Assembly: GCA_004298675.1 (NCBI GenBank)
Contig: SCRI01000086.1
Coordinates: 1-64,000, forward strand
Reading direction: 5' to 3'
Length of the DNA stretch: 64,000 nucleotides
Source: a bacterium
Lineage (GTDB): Bacteria; Vulcanimicrobiota; Vulcanimicrobiia; Vulcanimicrobiales; SCRA01
Position numbers and translations under genes: made by a program. Shown piece by piece: positions 1-7,884 of the stretch. The number at the start of each line of letters is the position of its first letter. Position 1 is the stretch's first letter. A model generated the notes under the pieces. That model saw only the letters and a list, made by a program, of their open reading frames with translations. It was not told where the DNA came from and did no database searches.

Positions 1-2
1 TC

Positions 3-1079
3 GCGCGGCAGGTCGACCAGCGGATCTCCAGAGTCCCCGGTGTCGTCGACGACTTCGATGGGATCGTATATTCGAACCCCAATACGTTGGTGCGGTTGCG
101 CCCTTATGCAGGCAGTCGAGTTGGCTTCACGACGGAGTCGTTTGCCAGCGCCGCGCAAGCGGGCCTGAACGGGAGAGTCGTCACGACTGTCCCCAACCTG
201 CCGGTAGAGATTCCGGTGCGGATACGGTACGACGTGCCATGGAATCAGCGCGCGAGCGTGCTCGACGCCATGCCGATCGTCGCTCCGAACGGCAGCACGT
301 ATACGCTGGGGTCGCTGGCTGACGTGATTCAGGCCGGTCCGTCGACCGAGCTGAACGAGGAGAATCTGCGCCCGCTGATCCGCGTGACCGCGAACGTGAG
401 CGGTCGCGATCTTGGCAGTACGATCGCGGACATAAAGGGAGCCCTGGCAACGCTGCAGCTGCCCCCGGGCTACGACATCACGTACGGCGGCCGCTATGCG
501 TTGCAGCAACAATCGTTCCAGGAATTTGGCATGGCGATCGGAACCGCGATCCTTCTCGTCTTCGTGACGATGGTTTTCGAGTTCCGAAACTTTCGCATTC
601 CACTCGTCATCATCTCGTCGGTACCGCTCTCGCTCTTTGGAGTGACGATCGCGCTGCGCCTTTCGCACATCCCGCTCAACGTTTCGTCGTTCATGGGACT
701 GATCTTACTCGTGGGAGGCGTCGTGAAGAACGGAATTCTCTTGTTTGACGAGGTGGACAAGCATCGGCGGCATGGGCTTAGCGTTGAAGCGCAGATGATC
801 GAGGCCGGTCGAACCCGGATGCGGGCCATCGTCATGACGACGTTGACGTCGCTGCTGGGAGTGGTGCCGCTGGCAATCGGCGTGGGCGCGGGTAGCGAGA
901 TGCAGAAGCCGCTGGCCGTGGCAACGATCGGTGGGCTCATGTTCTCTACGTTGTTCACGCTGCTGCTGATGCCGGTCTTCTACGCCTCGAGCCGGACGTT
1001 GTACCGCTTCGACTTGCTGGAGGAGCGTCCGGTGTCGTCAGATGGCGCCGCGCTCATCCGTGAGGCCGGCCACTCATGA
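3..1079 (+). CDS. RND efflux transporter permease, C-terminal part (truncated by window edge)
   Basis: This is the last 358 residues of a resistance-nodulation-division inner-membrane pump. The reading frame is open from base 3, so the true start lies upstream of the window. A periplasmic porter portion comes first (visible residues about 1-165), followed by a run of membrane helices. The conserved helix segment containing GGVVKNGILLFDE is a variant of the HAE1-type GLVVKNAILLVD sequence, and the fragment ends in the usual LLMPVFY helix. The segment NVSGRDLGSTI resembles CusA/CzcA-type proteins, so drug versus metal substrate cannot be decided. Its stop overlaps the following TolC gene by 4 bases (ATGA), so pump, outer-membrane channel and adaptor form one operon. 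Unusually, the adaptor comes last. Confidence 0.9.
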   Translation, partial: ARQVDQRISRVPGVVDDFDGIVYSNPNTLVRLRPYAGSRVGFTTESFASAAQAGLNGRVVTTVPNLPVEIPVRIRYDVPWNQRASVLDAMPIVAPNGSTYTLGSLADVIQAGPSTELNEENLRPLIRVTANVSGRDLGSTIADIKGALATLQLPPGYDITYGGRYALQQQSFQEFGMAIGTAILLVFVTMVFEFRNFRIPLVIISSVPLSLFGVTIALRLSHIPLNVSSFMGLILLVGGVVKNGILLFDEVDKHRRHGLSVEAQMIEAGRTRMRAIVMTTLTSLLGVVPLAIGVGAGSEMQKPLAVATIGGLMFSTLFTLLLMPVFYASSRTLYRFDLLEERPVSSDGAALIREAGHS

Positions 1080-2326
1080 AGCACGCTCTCCTAGCCGTCG
1101 TGTTGGCGTTGGGCCTGTCTAGCCCGGGCGGTGCTCAGCCTGCTTCGCAGATACTGACGCTTGCGACCGCGCTGGCGGAGGCGAATGCACACAATCCCGA
1201 TGTCCTCGCGGCGCGGAGTTCGGTGCAGGCCGCTCAGGCCGGCCTCGAGCAGGCCGTGCCGCAGCCGCTGCAGATAGAAGTGTCGCAGGGCGTCACGCGT
1301 GACGTGCCGCAGGGGCTGGGCACGCTGCAGACATTCACGGCCGGCGTCTCGCAGCAGCTTTCACCCGCCCTGGGAGCGCAACGACGCGCGGCCGCCTCTG
1401 GCGTAGCGGTCGCGCAGGCGCAGTATGCCGTGGCCGAGCGCGGCGTGGATCAGCGCGTGATCGCCTCCTACTATGCGCTGGCATCGGCGCAAGCGGCCGT
1501 GGCTGCTGCTCGCCTAAGCGTAGACAATGCGCAGGAGCTCGAGCGCAGCGCCGGAACCCGCGCCCGAGTCGGCGACGTAGGCCGTTTTGAGGTGTTGCGG
1601 GCACAGGTTGAAACACGCCGTGCGCAGACCGATCTGCTGCGCGCGCAGGCCGGCGAGGCGGTGGCACGGATTGCGCTCAACGTGTTGCTGGGACGTGCCG
1701 CGGATGCTCCTGCTACCGTACAGCTCTCTGCGCCGCCGGCGTCGCTGTCGGATGTCCAAGGGTTGTATGCCGAAGCCGCCCAGCTCGACCCGCTGTTGGC
1801 CCAGTACCGCGCCGCGATCGATCAGGCCAGTGCGCAGGCGCGTGCCGCCCAGCTACGGCGCCTGCCGGCCATCGGTCTGCAAGGTGGATATCTGTTTCAA
1901 CGCGCTCCTGGAGCCGCCGGTGCAACGTCGGTGGGGCCGCTCGTCGGGGTCACATTGACGTTGCCGCTCATCGATTACGGCGCGGTTCGAGGAGCCATCC
2001 GGGAGGCGCGGGCTGGAGAGAAGCTCGCGCGAGCACTATACGTCGGCCGGGATGGGCAGTTGCGTGGGGAGCTTTCCGAGGCGTCCGCGCAGATTGGGAG
2101 CGCACAGGCGCGGCTTGAATTTTCGGACGTATCGTTGAAGCAGGCCCGGGAAGGGTTGCGCCTGGCGCAGTTCGGGTATGAGCGCGGGGCGCTGGGCGTA
2201 CTGGACGTTCTCTCTGCGCGAAATGAACTCGCCTCGGCACAGTCGGAGGTAACCCAAGCCACGGCGGATCTCGCGGCTGCGGTCGCAAGCCTGCGACTCA
2301 TGATTGGAGTGCCGGTTACACCGTGA
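1076..2326 (+). CDS. TolC-family outer membrane efflux protein
   Basis: 416 residues. An N-terminal signal peptide (basic MKH, hydrophobic core, GGAQP cleavage region near residue 20) is followed by two homologous helical repeats rich in Ala and Gln, as in the outer-membrane efflux protein family. Its role is the outer-membrane exit duct for the RND pump encoded just upstream. The ATG overlaps the permease stop, and its own stop overlaps the GTG of the adaptor gene, so translation is probably coupled. The family assignment rests on the coiled-coil heptad pattern, the length (TolC proteins are roughly 400-500 residues) and the operon context. Confidence 0.9.
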   Translation: MKHALLAVVLALGLSSPGGAQPASQILTLATALAEANAHNPDVLAARSSVQAAQAGLEQAVPQPLQIEVSQGVTRDVPQGLGTLQTFTAGVSQQLSPALGAQRRAAASGVAVAQAQYAVAERGVDQRVIASYYALASAQAAVAAARLSVDNAQELERSAGTRARVGDVGRFEVLRAQVETRRAQTDLLRAQAGEAVARIALNVLLGRAADAPATVQLSAPPASLSDVQGLYAEAAQLDPLLAQYRAAIDQASAQARAAQLRRLPAIGLQGGYLFQRAPGAAGATSVGPLVGVTLTLPLIDYGAVRGAIREARAGEKLARALYVGRDGQLRGELSEASAQIGSAQARLEFSDVSLKQAREGLRLAQFGYERGALGVLDVLSARNELASAQSEVTQATADLAAAVASLRLMIGVPVTP

Positions 2327-3579
2327 ACAGCAAAATGATTGCGGTCCTCGCTCTTGGAGCGCTAACGGCGTGTGGGTCCAAGTTGGCGCAGCCTCAAGAG
2401 GGCGCGCTGTCGAAGCCGGGAGTCGTCGATCGCCCTGCGGTGGCAGTCCGAACGCAGCCCCTACGCCGTATGCCCTTGCAGGGGATGATTGAGTCGAACG
2501 GGCAGGTTGCGGCCGATGCAGGCGGCCAGGCCGCGCTCGCGTTTGCCGGCGAGGGACGAATAGCGCAGATCTCCGTCAACGTCGGTGATGCCGTAACCCG
2601 GGGGCAGGTGTTGGCAGTGCTCGATGGACGGATCGCACGGAGCGCTATCCAACAGGCACAGGCCGATGTCGATGCGGCGCAAGCCAATCTCGCCAAAGTC
2701 GAACTGCGGGCGCGGCCGCAGGAGGTCGCGCAAAATGTCGCTACGCTGCAGGCGGCACGGGCAAAAGAGGACTCCGCAAAAGCCGAGCTCGACAGGCAAG
2801 AAGCTCTCGCACAAGCTGGCATTTCATCGCAGCGCGACGTGCAGCAGGCGCGCACCGGCTACGTGAGCGCGCTGGCCGATCTGCGGGTCGCGGAGGAGCA
2901 AGGCTCGATTCTTCACGCGGGCCCGCGCCGTCAGGACGTCGATGTCGCCCGGGCGGCGGTACTGCAGGCGCAAGCGGCCCTGGCGGCAGCTCGCACCAAG
3001 GCAACGCTGCTCGCCATCGTCGCGCCCTTCAACGGCGTCATCACGCAGAGGATGAAGAATCCGGGCGAGACTGCCGATCCCACCGTGACGGTGCTTGCCA
3101 TGGTGAACCCACAGCATACGGTCGTGGACCTCCAACTCAGTCAAGACCAAGCGGAGTTGGTGCGGGTTGGCGAGCCGGCCGTCGTTACGCTGGACGGCGA
3201 TGCTCATACGATAGCGGGCCGCGTCGTGGCCGTCAGCCCGGCCCTTGCTTCGGATACTCGAACGTTGACCGTACGTGTTCGTCCGCAGCACGCCGCGCTA
3301 ACGCTGGGCGCGGCGGTAAAGGTCTCGATCGTCGTGCGAAGCATTCGCGACGAGTTCGTCGTGCCGGATAGTGCCGTAGTGAAAGACCCAGAGACGGGCA
3401 GCCCGCGCATCTACCTTGCCGAGGCGAACGGACGATATCGCGCGGTTCCAGTGAGAATCATGTTGGAATCGGACGGGCGGATGGCGATTGGAACGCGCGG
3501 CGTTCGGTCTGGCGAGCGGGTCGTGACACGAGGCGCGTACGAACTGTTGCCGTTTTCAGGCGGTGCATTCGGGGACTGA
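2323..3579 (+). CDS. RND efflux periplasmic adaptor (membrane fusion protein), lipoprotein
   Basis: 418 residues from a GTG start that overlaps the TolC stop (GTGA). The N-terminus carries a lipobox, LTAC at about residues 14-17, so the mature protein should be anchored through a lipidated Cys17. The order is a barrel-sandwich half motif (VNVGDAVTRGQVLAVLDG), a long alpha-hairpin rich in Ala, Gln and Glu (about residues 105-220), the second lipoyl half (APFNGVITQRMKNPGE), and beta-barrel and membrane-proximal domains. It links the pump to the TolC-like protein across the periplasm. It is the last gene of the operon; the next genes run on the opposite strand. Confidence 0.92.
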   Translation: MNSKMIAVLALGALTACGSKLAQPQEGALSKPGVVDRPAVAVRTQPLRRMPLQGMIESNGQVAADAGGQAALAFAGEGRIAQISVNVGDAVTRGQVLAVLDGRIARSAIQQAQADVDAAQANLAKVELRARPQEVAQNVATLQAARAKEDSAKAELDRQEALAQAGISSQRDVQQARTGYVSALADLRVAEEQGSILHAGPRRQDVDVARAAVLQAQAALAAARTKATLLAIVAPFNGVITQRMKNPGETADPTVTVLAMVNPQHTVVDLQLSQDQAELVRVGEPAVVTLDGDAHTIAGRVVAVSPALASDTRTLTVRVRPQHAALTLGAAVKVSIVVRSIRDEFVVPDSAVVKDPETGSPRIYLAEANGRYRAVPVRIMLESDGRMAIGTRGVRSGERVVTRGAYELLPFSGGAFGD

Positions 3580-3644
3580 CTCCTTGCGGCGATGCCGTCA
3601 TCAAGCACCGCGTGTGTGGGATGGTATCGGTCAGCGTGCATGCA

Positions 3645-3663
3645 CGGCCGGCCATGCCGGCCG
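3645..3663. terminator. GC-rich hairpin between convergent operons
   Basis: An 8-bp perfect inverted repeat (CGGCCGGC, loop CAT, GCCGGCCG) lies between the end of the RND operon and the end of the minus-strand metal island. There is no T-run on either side, so termination is inferred only from the convergent position. Confidence 0.35.
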
Positions 3664-3722
3664 CGGCGTAGCCTACGCTACCTGCCCGATGCGCCGAATA
3701 GCGCTGACCGCGAGCACGGCGG

Positions 3723-3893
3723 TCAGCGCCAGCAATCCCAGCACGGAACCGCCGAGATCCGCGCGGAGAACGCGCTAAGAGAACGCCAATCGCGCTTCGT
3801 GCGTGGCTTCGAGAAGCTGAAGGCGAAGATGATGAAGACACAGGAATTGAGGATGACCAAGGGCCAAAGGCCATACGCTTGCTCGCTGCTCAT
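3723..3893 (-). pseudogene. Isoprenylcysteine methyltransferase-like N-terminal remnant
   Basis: A 56-codon reading frame starts in a 4-base ATGA overlap with the DUF2933 gene. Its first 45 or so residues (including YGLWPLVILN and FSKPRTKRDWRSL) resemble the N-terminus of the isoprenylcysteine carboxyl methyltransferase family that commonly follows DUF2933 in copper-resistance islands, as I recall it. After the FSA segment the similarity ends and a stop comes 14 codons later, whereas full proteins exceed 200 residues with several membrane helices. Just downstream, another minus-strand frame (about 3663-3775) encodes one isolated hydrophobic helix ending in IRRIGQVA, which looks like the tail of a different gene. 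The simplest reading is a deletion that fused two gene remnants. Confidence 0.5.
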
Positions 3894-4078
3894 CGGCTCA
3901 CCGGCTCCCCATGATCGTGATGCCCACCGTGCATGAACAGGTGCATGAGCGGACAGGCAAGGATGATGAGAAACGGCGCCGCGCCCACGACGTGAACGCG
4001 ATGTTCGCCGGTCAGGAGGTAGCCGGCGATAGCCAAGAAGGCTAGGAAGACGAGCCAGCCCTTCCAAGAGCACGCCAT
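3890..4078 (-). CDS. DUF2933 family small membrane protein
   Basis: 62 residues with one or two hydrophobic segments and a His-rich tail (LACPLMHLFMHGGHHDHG). This matches the DUF2933 pattern: short membrane proteins ending in a CPLMHLFMHGGH-type motif, found in metal-resistance gene clusters. The function is unknown; the Cys, Met and His residues suggest a metal-binding or metal-associated role. A GGGAG Shine-Dalgarno lies just before the ATG, and the gene starts 4 bases after the stop of the upstream cytochrome-porin gene, so the two are probably cotranscribed. Its stop overlaps the start of the methyltransferase remnant. Confidence 0.8.
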   Translation of the reverse strand: MACSWKGWLVFLAFLAIAGYLLTGEHRVHVVGAAPFLIILACPLMHLFMHGGHHDHGEPVSR

Positions 4079-4082
4079 CGAC

Positions 4083-5306
4083 TCATCTCCCTAGCGGCAC
4101 GGCCCACCATAGCATCGCACGCCATACCGGGCCGCCGCCTTGCATGAACCCGCTCTCCAGGTAGAGATGGACGTTGTCGTATTTTGCGAACGGAATGACG
4201 TCGAGGTCGACGTTCCCGGAACGCGTGAGCGTGCCGAGTCCGTCATCGGTGACTTCGTCTCGCAACCCCAACAGCGCGCGCTCGTGCAAGAGCGATTCGA
4301 AGATTTCGATCGTCATGGCGCGGCTATGCGCGCTCGTGGGCGACACTGGGCTCATACCGGAGTCGAACAAGGGGTGCCGGAGGGTCGGCATGGAGCCGCC
4401 GGCGGCGGGCGCAAGCAGACCCGGGTTTGCGTCGTATCCCCATTGGTAGAGCGCGAAGATGCCGGGGATACCGTGCGGCCCCGGGTCGCGCTGGACGTAT
4501 GGGGCAATCGTGTGGTAGCGGTCGACGCCGCCTTCCGCGAGGGGGAACGAACCCGTCGATCCGAAGAGCCCGGCTTCGAGCGGTGCGTTTGCATCGGCAT
4601 AGGCTACGAGCCATTGGAGTGTCTTATCGGTGTCTTGCGAGTAATTCGCGGCGCCGCTCCACTCTTTGTTACTGCCCAGCCATGCTGCTTGGACGAATAG
4701 CTTGGGGCGAACGTAGCTGAGCGACGCACCCCACCGCATGCCGTCGAATTGATAGCGGTGTTCTCCGACCTGAATCTCGGCGCCAGCGTAGGGGGCGAGG
4801 TCCGAGCCGCCGGAGAGCGGCCCGGGAACCGGAATGGCCGATAGCTTACCGGCAAACAGGTGACCGTTGCGCCGCAAGATATTGTTGTACGCGAGCTGCA
4901 CGACGTCGATTCCGCCGGTTTGACCATTCTGAGAAAGCCACTGGTGGATGTGGTACGTGATGTCCGGCCCGACGAACCCCGTGGCATGGAGCGCAGTGTT
5001 GCCGAGCTCCACGTGGCCACTGCCTGTGCTCGTGTCCAGCGTTGGGCTCTCGGAGAGCGATAGCGGGGTGTGGGTCTTGAGCACCTCTCGGCTGAGCGCG
5101 GAATAGCCGGTCCGCTGAATATATCGCCCATACGCATTCAGTTGCGGTGGAACGGAATGGCAGGCGGAGCATTGGACGCCATAGGCCTGGGAGAACGCCG
5201 GTACCGCCCTAGCCGGTTCGGCCTGGGCTAGCAGCCACGTCAGCATAAACGCGGCTATCACCATAGACCAAGATGTCGAGCGTGATCCTCCAGCCATCGA
5301 AAACAC
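4083..5306 (-). CDS. Cyc2-like fused monohaem cytochrome c / outer-membrane porin
   Basis: 407 residues. A signal peptide ends near residue 34 (ARA), followed directly by PAFSQAYGVQCSACH, then LNAYGRYIQRTGYS. A single CxxCH haem site (C46, C49, H50) sits at the very N-terminus of the mature protein. The arrangement PAF-x5-G-x2-CxxCH-x5-LNxxGRxxxxxGY matches the cytochrome region of Cyc2, the outer-membrane iron oxidase in which a small cytochrome c is fused to a beta-barrel. The remaining 330 or so residues are rich in aromatic, Gly and Asn residues with no predicted helices, consistent with a barrel. No second CxxCH is present. The GTG at 5306 is used here; an ATG at 5297 is possible. The likely role is moving electrons across the outer membrane; the donor is unknown. 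Confidence 0.72.
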   Translation of the reverse strand: MFSMAGGSRSTSWSMVIAAFMLTWLLAQAEPARAVPAFSQAYGVQCSACHSVPPQLNAYGRYIQRTGYSALSREVLKTHTPLSLSESPTLDTSTGSGHVELGNTALHATGFVGPDITYHIHQWLSQNGQTGGIDVVQLAYNNILRRNGHLFAGKLSAIPVPGPLSGGSDLAPYAGAEIQVGEHRYQFDGMRWGASLSYVRPKLFVQAAWLGSNKEWSGAANYSQDTDKTLQWLVAYADANAPLEAGLFGSTGSFPLAEGGVDRYHTIAPYVQRDPGPHGIPGIFALYQWGYDANPGLLAPAAGGSMPTLRHPLFDSGMSPVSPTSAHSRAMTIEIFESLLHERALLGLRDEVTDDGLGTLTRSGNVDLDVIPFAKYDNVHLYLESGFMQGGGPVWRAMLWWAVPLGR

Positions 5307-5312
5307 CCCCGT

Positions 5313-5642
5313 CTACGAAGCGACAAGAATAGTCAAATACTGCGTCTTGTGGCCCGATCCGCATAGGACGGAGCAATAGATCTGGTACGTTCCTGCCTTT
5401 GCCGGCGTGAACGTCACGACGGCGCATGCATTGCATGTGACAGATTGTAGTATCCCACAATGAAGGCCCTTGGAAGGAATCGCGAATCCGGCCGTTCTGG
5501 CCGTGACAAACGCTTCAACCAGGCGAGTGGCTGGCGGCGTGAGCTCGTGGTGCTGTCCTGCAAGAGAATGGTATTCCTGAACCCTTCGCGGCGCCTTCGC
5601 GTTAAACTCGACCCTCAGTGGTAAGAGTGGCGTGCGAAAGGG
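5313..5642 (-). pseudogene. CoxII-like cupredoxin remnant without start codon
   Basis: Minus-strand frame from a TAA at 5643-5645 to a TAG at 5313-5315. It translates to a cupredoxin domain: RVQEYHSLAGQ near the start, GFAIPSKGL in the middle, and VTFTPAKAGTYQIYCSVLCG then SGH near the end. This is the fold and spacing of a cytochrome oxidase subunit II Cu-A domain. No ATG, GTG or TTG occurs in frame before residue 70, and there is no signal peptide or membrane anchor. The first copper-ligand His (normally before GFAIP) is Ala, and the Met expected three residues after the last His is Gln. It lies directly upstream of the Cyc2-like gene on the same strand. It is best read as a decayed cupredoxin; a rare non-canonical start cannot be excluded. 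Confidence 0.6.
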
Positions 5643-5650
5643 TTACCAGC

Positions 5651-5962
5651 ATGCAAGGCGCATCCGCTCGCACTCCTACTACGGCAGACGTACAGCAGTC
5701 TCATCGGTTACAGATCGTTCCGGTCGCGTGGGCGATCTGCGCGTTTTTGATGATCTCATACGTCCTGTGCATCTTGGCGGGATTCGTCCTTCCCGGGATC
5801 CCGTCGAGCGCTCATCTGCCGTGGCTGCAGTTCTTTCCCGGTTTTGTCTGGTTGAGTTGGGGCAGCTTCTTCCTCGGCCTGGCTGAGAGTGTCGTGTACG
5901 GGTGGTACACGGCCGTGGTTTTCGTTCCGCTCTGGAACTATTTCCACGGCGTACCCAAATGA
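5651..5962 (+). CDS. DUF5676-like small membrane protein
   Basis: 103 residues with two hydrophobic helices (about residues 24-48 and 62-88) and a C-terminal segment FFPGFVWLSWGSFFLGLAE followed by YGWY. This resembles DUF5676-type small membrane proteins of metal-resistance islands, in which an FYPGxxxSWxG segment precedes the second helix. I chose the ATG at 5651 because GAAAGG lies 9 bases before it; a GTG at 5618 would add 11 residues without a visible ribosome site. The stop overlaps the next gene by 4 bases (ATGA), so the two are an operon. The function is unknown. Confidence 0.65.
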   Translation: MQGASARTPTTADVQQSHRLQIVPVAWAICAFLMISYVLCILAGFVLPGIPSSAHLPWLQFFPGFVWLSWGSFFLGLAESVVYGWYTAVVFVPLWNYFHGVPK

Positions 5963-6642
5963 CGGAAATGAGGTATGGCGTGAGAATCACACTACTGGCC
6001 CCGCTGGTCATTCTCGCCAGCGTGTTGACCGTGCCGGCCGGCGCGCAAACCGCCACGGAGCCGGCACCATCGCACACCCATGAGAGCTCCGTGCCGGCAT
6101 ACCCAGGCTGGACGGGCGCGGCGCAACCGTTCGCTCAGCACTTGGCGATCATGTTCTTGCATCTGGACGACGCGGCTCTAGCGATGGCGCGCACGGCACA
6201 GAAGGACGCGAAAAGCGAGAGTGTCAAGAGTTTGGCTGCGGCCGTCATCAGCGAGCGCTCCGGCGATATCGAGAAGCTGCGCGCGACGTATCAGAAACAG
6301 TACGGACAGGCGCCGCCGGCCTGGCCGGGTCCGCAGGGCGGCCAAGGCATGCATGGCCAAGGCATGATGGCCGGCCCTGGGATGATGATGGGCGGCGCCG
6401 GCTCAATGATGGGTGCCGGTGATGCCTATCAGATGATGATGACCGGCGGGCGATCGAATTGGTGGGGTGCGGCGGACCCCGACGAGGGGTTCGTTCCGGC
6501 GCTGATGCGGGTGGATGCGATGGAGATAGCGATGGCGACGCTCGGATTCTCATCCAACGATACCGGCACCAAGGACCTAGCTCGCCGGGTCGCCTCGTCT
6601 CGCACGCGTGAACTTTCCAGCCTTGCCGGCATGGTAAAGTAG
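5959..6642 (+). CDS. Secreted Met-rich DUF305-like protein
   Basis: 227 residues from an ATG overlapping the upstream stop. A signal peptide (about residues 1-28, ending in PAGAQT) is followed by a helical region (FAQHLAIMFLHLDDAALAMA and onward) organised like DUF305, where four-helix periplasmic proteins carry paired His and Met residues. The canonical HHxxA pair is absent, so the match is remote. Residues about 125-160 form a Gly/Met-rich stretch with more than ten Met residues, such as GPGMMMGG, a composition seen in periplasmic copper(I)-binding proteins. Context with DUF2933, cupredoxin and DUF5676-like genes supports a copper-handling role, which is inference. Confidence 0.55.
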   Translation: MTEMRYGVRITLLAPLVILASVLTVPAGAQTATEPAPSHTHESSVPAYPGWTGAAQPFAQHLAIMFLHLDDAALAMARTAQKDAKSESVKSLAAAVISERSGDIEKLRATYQKQYGQAPPAWPGPQGGQGMHGQGMMAGPGMMMGGAGSMMGAGDAYQMMMTGGRSNWWGAADPDEGFVPALMRVDAMEIAMATLGFSSNDTGTKDLARRVASSRTRELSSLAGMVK

Positions 6643-6660
6643 GCTCCGGCGCGGCGTCGA

Positions 6661-6745
6661 GCCGTAAGGCTACGACGAAAGTCGCAGCACCGGTGCCCTG
6701 CAAGGACTCAGGCGCACGGCGTAGTAGGCTTGGCGGTTGCCGTTC
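6661..6745 (+). other. Candidate structured 5' untranslated RNA
   Basis: Directly upstream of the Ldh2-type dehydrogenase, three compact hairpins follow each other: GCC-GTAA-GGC (6661-6670), CGAC-GAAA-GTCG (6673-6684) and GCAC-CG-GTGC (6687-6696), then a further pairable G/C region up to the GGAGGAG ribosome site. The first two have GNRA tetraloops. I cannot match it to a riboswitch consensus I know. Confidence 0.3.
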
Positions 6746-6757
6746 TGGAGGAGTCAC

Positions 6758-7846
6758 GTGTCTGAACCAGCCGTCGCCAGCGAGTATCGCCTCACCACCG
6801 AGTCGAAGCTGCATGCGTTCATCGCACGCGCGCTCGAGCGGGTTGGCGTTTCACCGCACGATGCGCAGACCGTTGCAGAGGTGCTGGTGGCCGCCGACGT
6901 GCGCGGCATCGAATCGCACGGCTGCGCGCGTTTGGTCAAGTTCTACGTCGGACGCATCCGCGACGGGCTGATCGACCCCAAAGCCGTTCCGTCCATCGTG
7001 CGGCAGACGGCGACGTCGGTGCTGGTCGACGCGGGCAACGGATTGGGCCACATCGCCGCCAAGTTCGCGATGGACACTGTGATCGAGAAGGCACGCCAGC
7101 ACGGTGCGGCGTTCGGTACGGTTCGCAACTCCAATCACTTCGGCATCGCGGGCTACTACGCGATGCTAGCGCTGCCGCACGACATGATCGGCATCGCCTC
7201 GACCAACTCGATGCGGTACGGCGCCGCGACGTTCGGGCGCGAGGCGATGCTGGGGACCAACCCGCTTGCCTGTGCCGTGCCAGCCGGAAATGAGCCGGCC
7301 TTCGTGCTAGACTTCGCCACCACGACGGTCCCGCTTGGGGAGTTGGAAGTTTTCAATCGCAAGGGGCTCCCGTTGCTGCCGGGATGGGCGGTGGACCGCG
7401 ACGCTAATCCTACCACCGATCCCGAAGTCGGGATGGCAGGCGCGCTCTTGCCGTTGGGCGGTTACGGCACCGATCTCGGGGGCCACAAAGGCTATGGGCT
7501 TGGGCTGCTCGTCGACATCCTCTGTGGCGTGCTCTCGGGCGGCGCGTTCGGCAATAGCCTGCCGCGCCGCAATGAAGAAGCTCGTGGTGCCGTCGCTCAC
7601 TTCTTCGCAGCCTTCCGCATCGATGGGTTTCGAGATGTCGCCGCGTTCAAAGCGGACATGGACCGCGAGCTGCGCGCGTTCAAGCAGAGCGCGAAGGCGC
7701 CGGGCCAGGAGCGTGTCTACGTGGCCGGCGAGATCGAGCACGAGAAGACGCTGAAGCATCGGGCGCAGGGCGTGCCGGTACACGTCAAGGTCTGGGAGGG
7801 GCTCGAGCGCCTCAGCACGGAGCTGGGTATTGCGTTCGATCTCTAA
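6758..7846 (+). CDS. Malate/L-lactate dehydrogenase family oxidoreductase (Ldh2 type)
   Basis: 362 residues. NAD(P)-dependent dehydrogenase of the LDH2/malate dehydrogenase family, which oxidises 2-hydroxy acids such as malate, (S)-lactate or ureidoglycolate. Diagnostic segments are RGIESHGCARL near residue 47, VRNSNHFGIAGYYA near 120, and GGHKGYGLGLLVDILCGVLSG near 240. Length and order fit the family. The GTG at 6758 is preceded by GGAGGAG with a 4-base gap, which makes it the better start than one seven codons upstream. It is not obviously part of an operon. The substrate cannot be decided from sequence. Confidence 0.85.
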   Translation: MSEPAVASEYRLTTESKLHAFIARALERVGVSPHDAQTVAEVLVAADVRGIESHGCARLVKFYVGRIRDGLIDPKAVPSIVRQTATSVLVDAGNGLGHIAAKFAMDTVIEKARQHGAAFGTVRNSNHFGIAGYYAMLALPHDMIGIASTNSMRYGAATFGREAMLGTNPLACAVPAGNEPAFVLDFATTTVPLGELEVFNRKGLPLLPGWAVDRDANPTTDPEVGMAGALLPLGGYGTDLGGHKGYGLGLLVDILCGVLSGGAFGNSLPRRNEEARGAVAHFFAAFRIDGFRDVAAFKADMDRELRAFKQSAKAPGQERVYVAGEIEHEKTLKHRAQGVPVHVKVWEGLERLSTELGIAFDL

Positions 7847-7884
7847 GACGCGCAACCGCGCGCGCGGCCGGCGTGTTGACTGAT

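Noticed and set aside
5209-5460. 83-codon minus-strand frame starting MWDTTICHMQ
   Set aside because: A shifted frame of the cupredoxin remnant; the in-frame reading shows the cupredoxin motif and this one does not.
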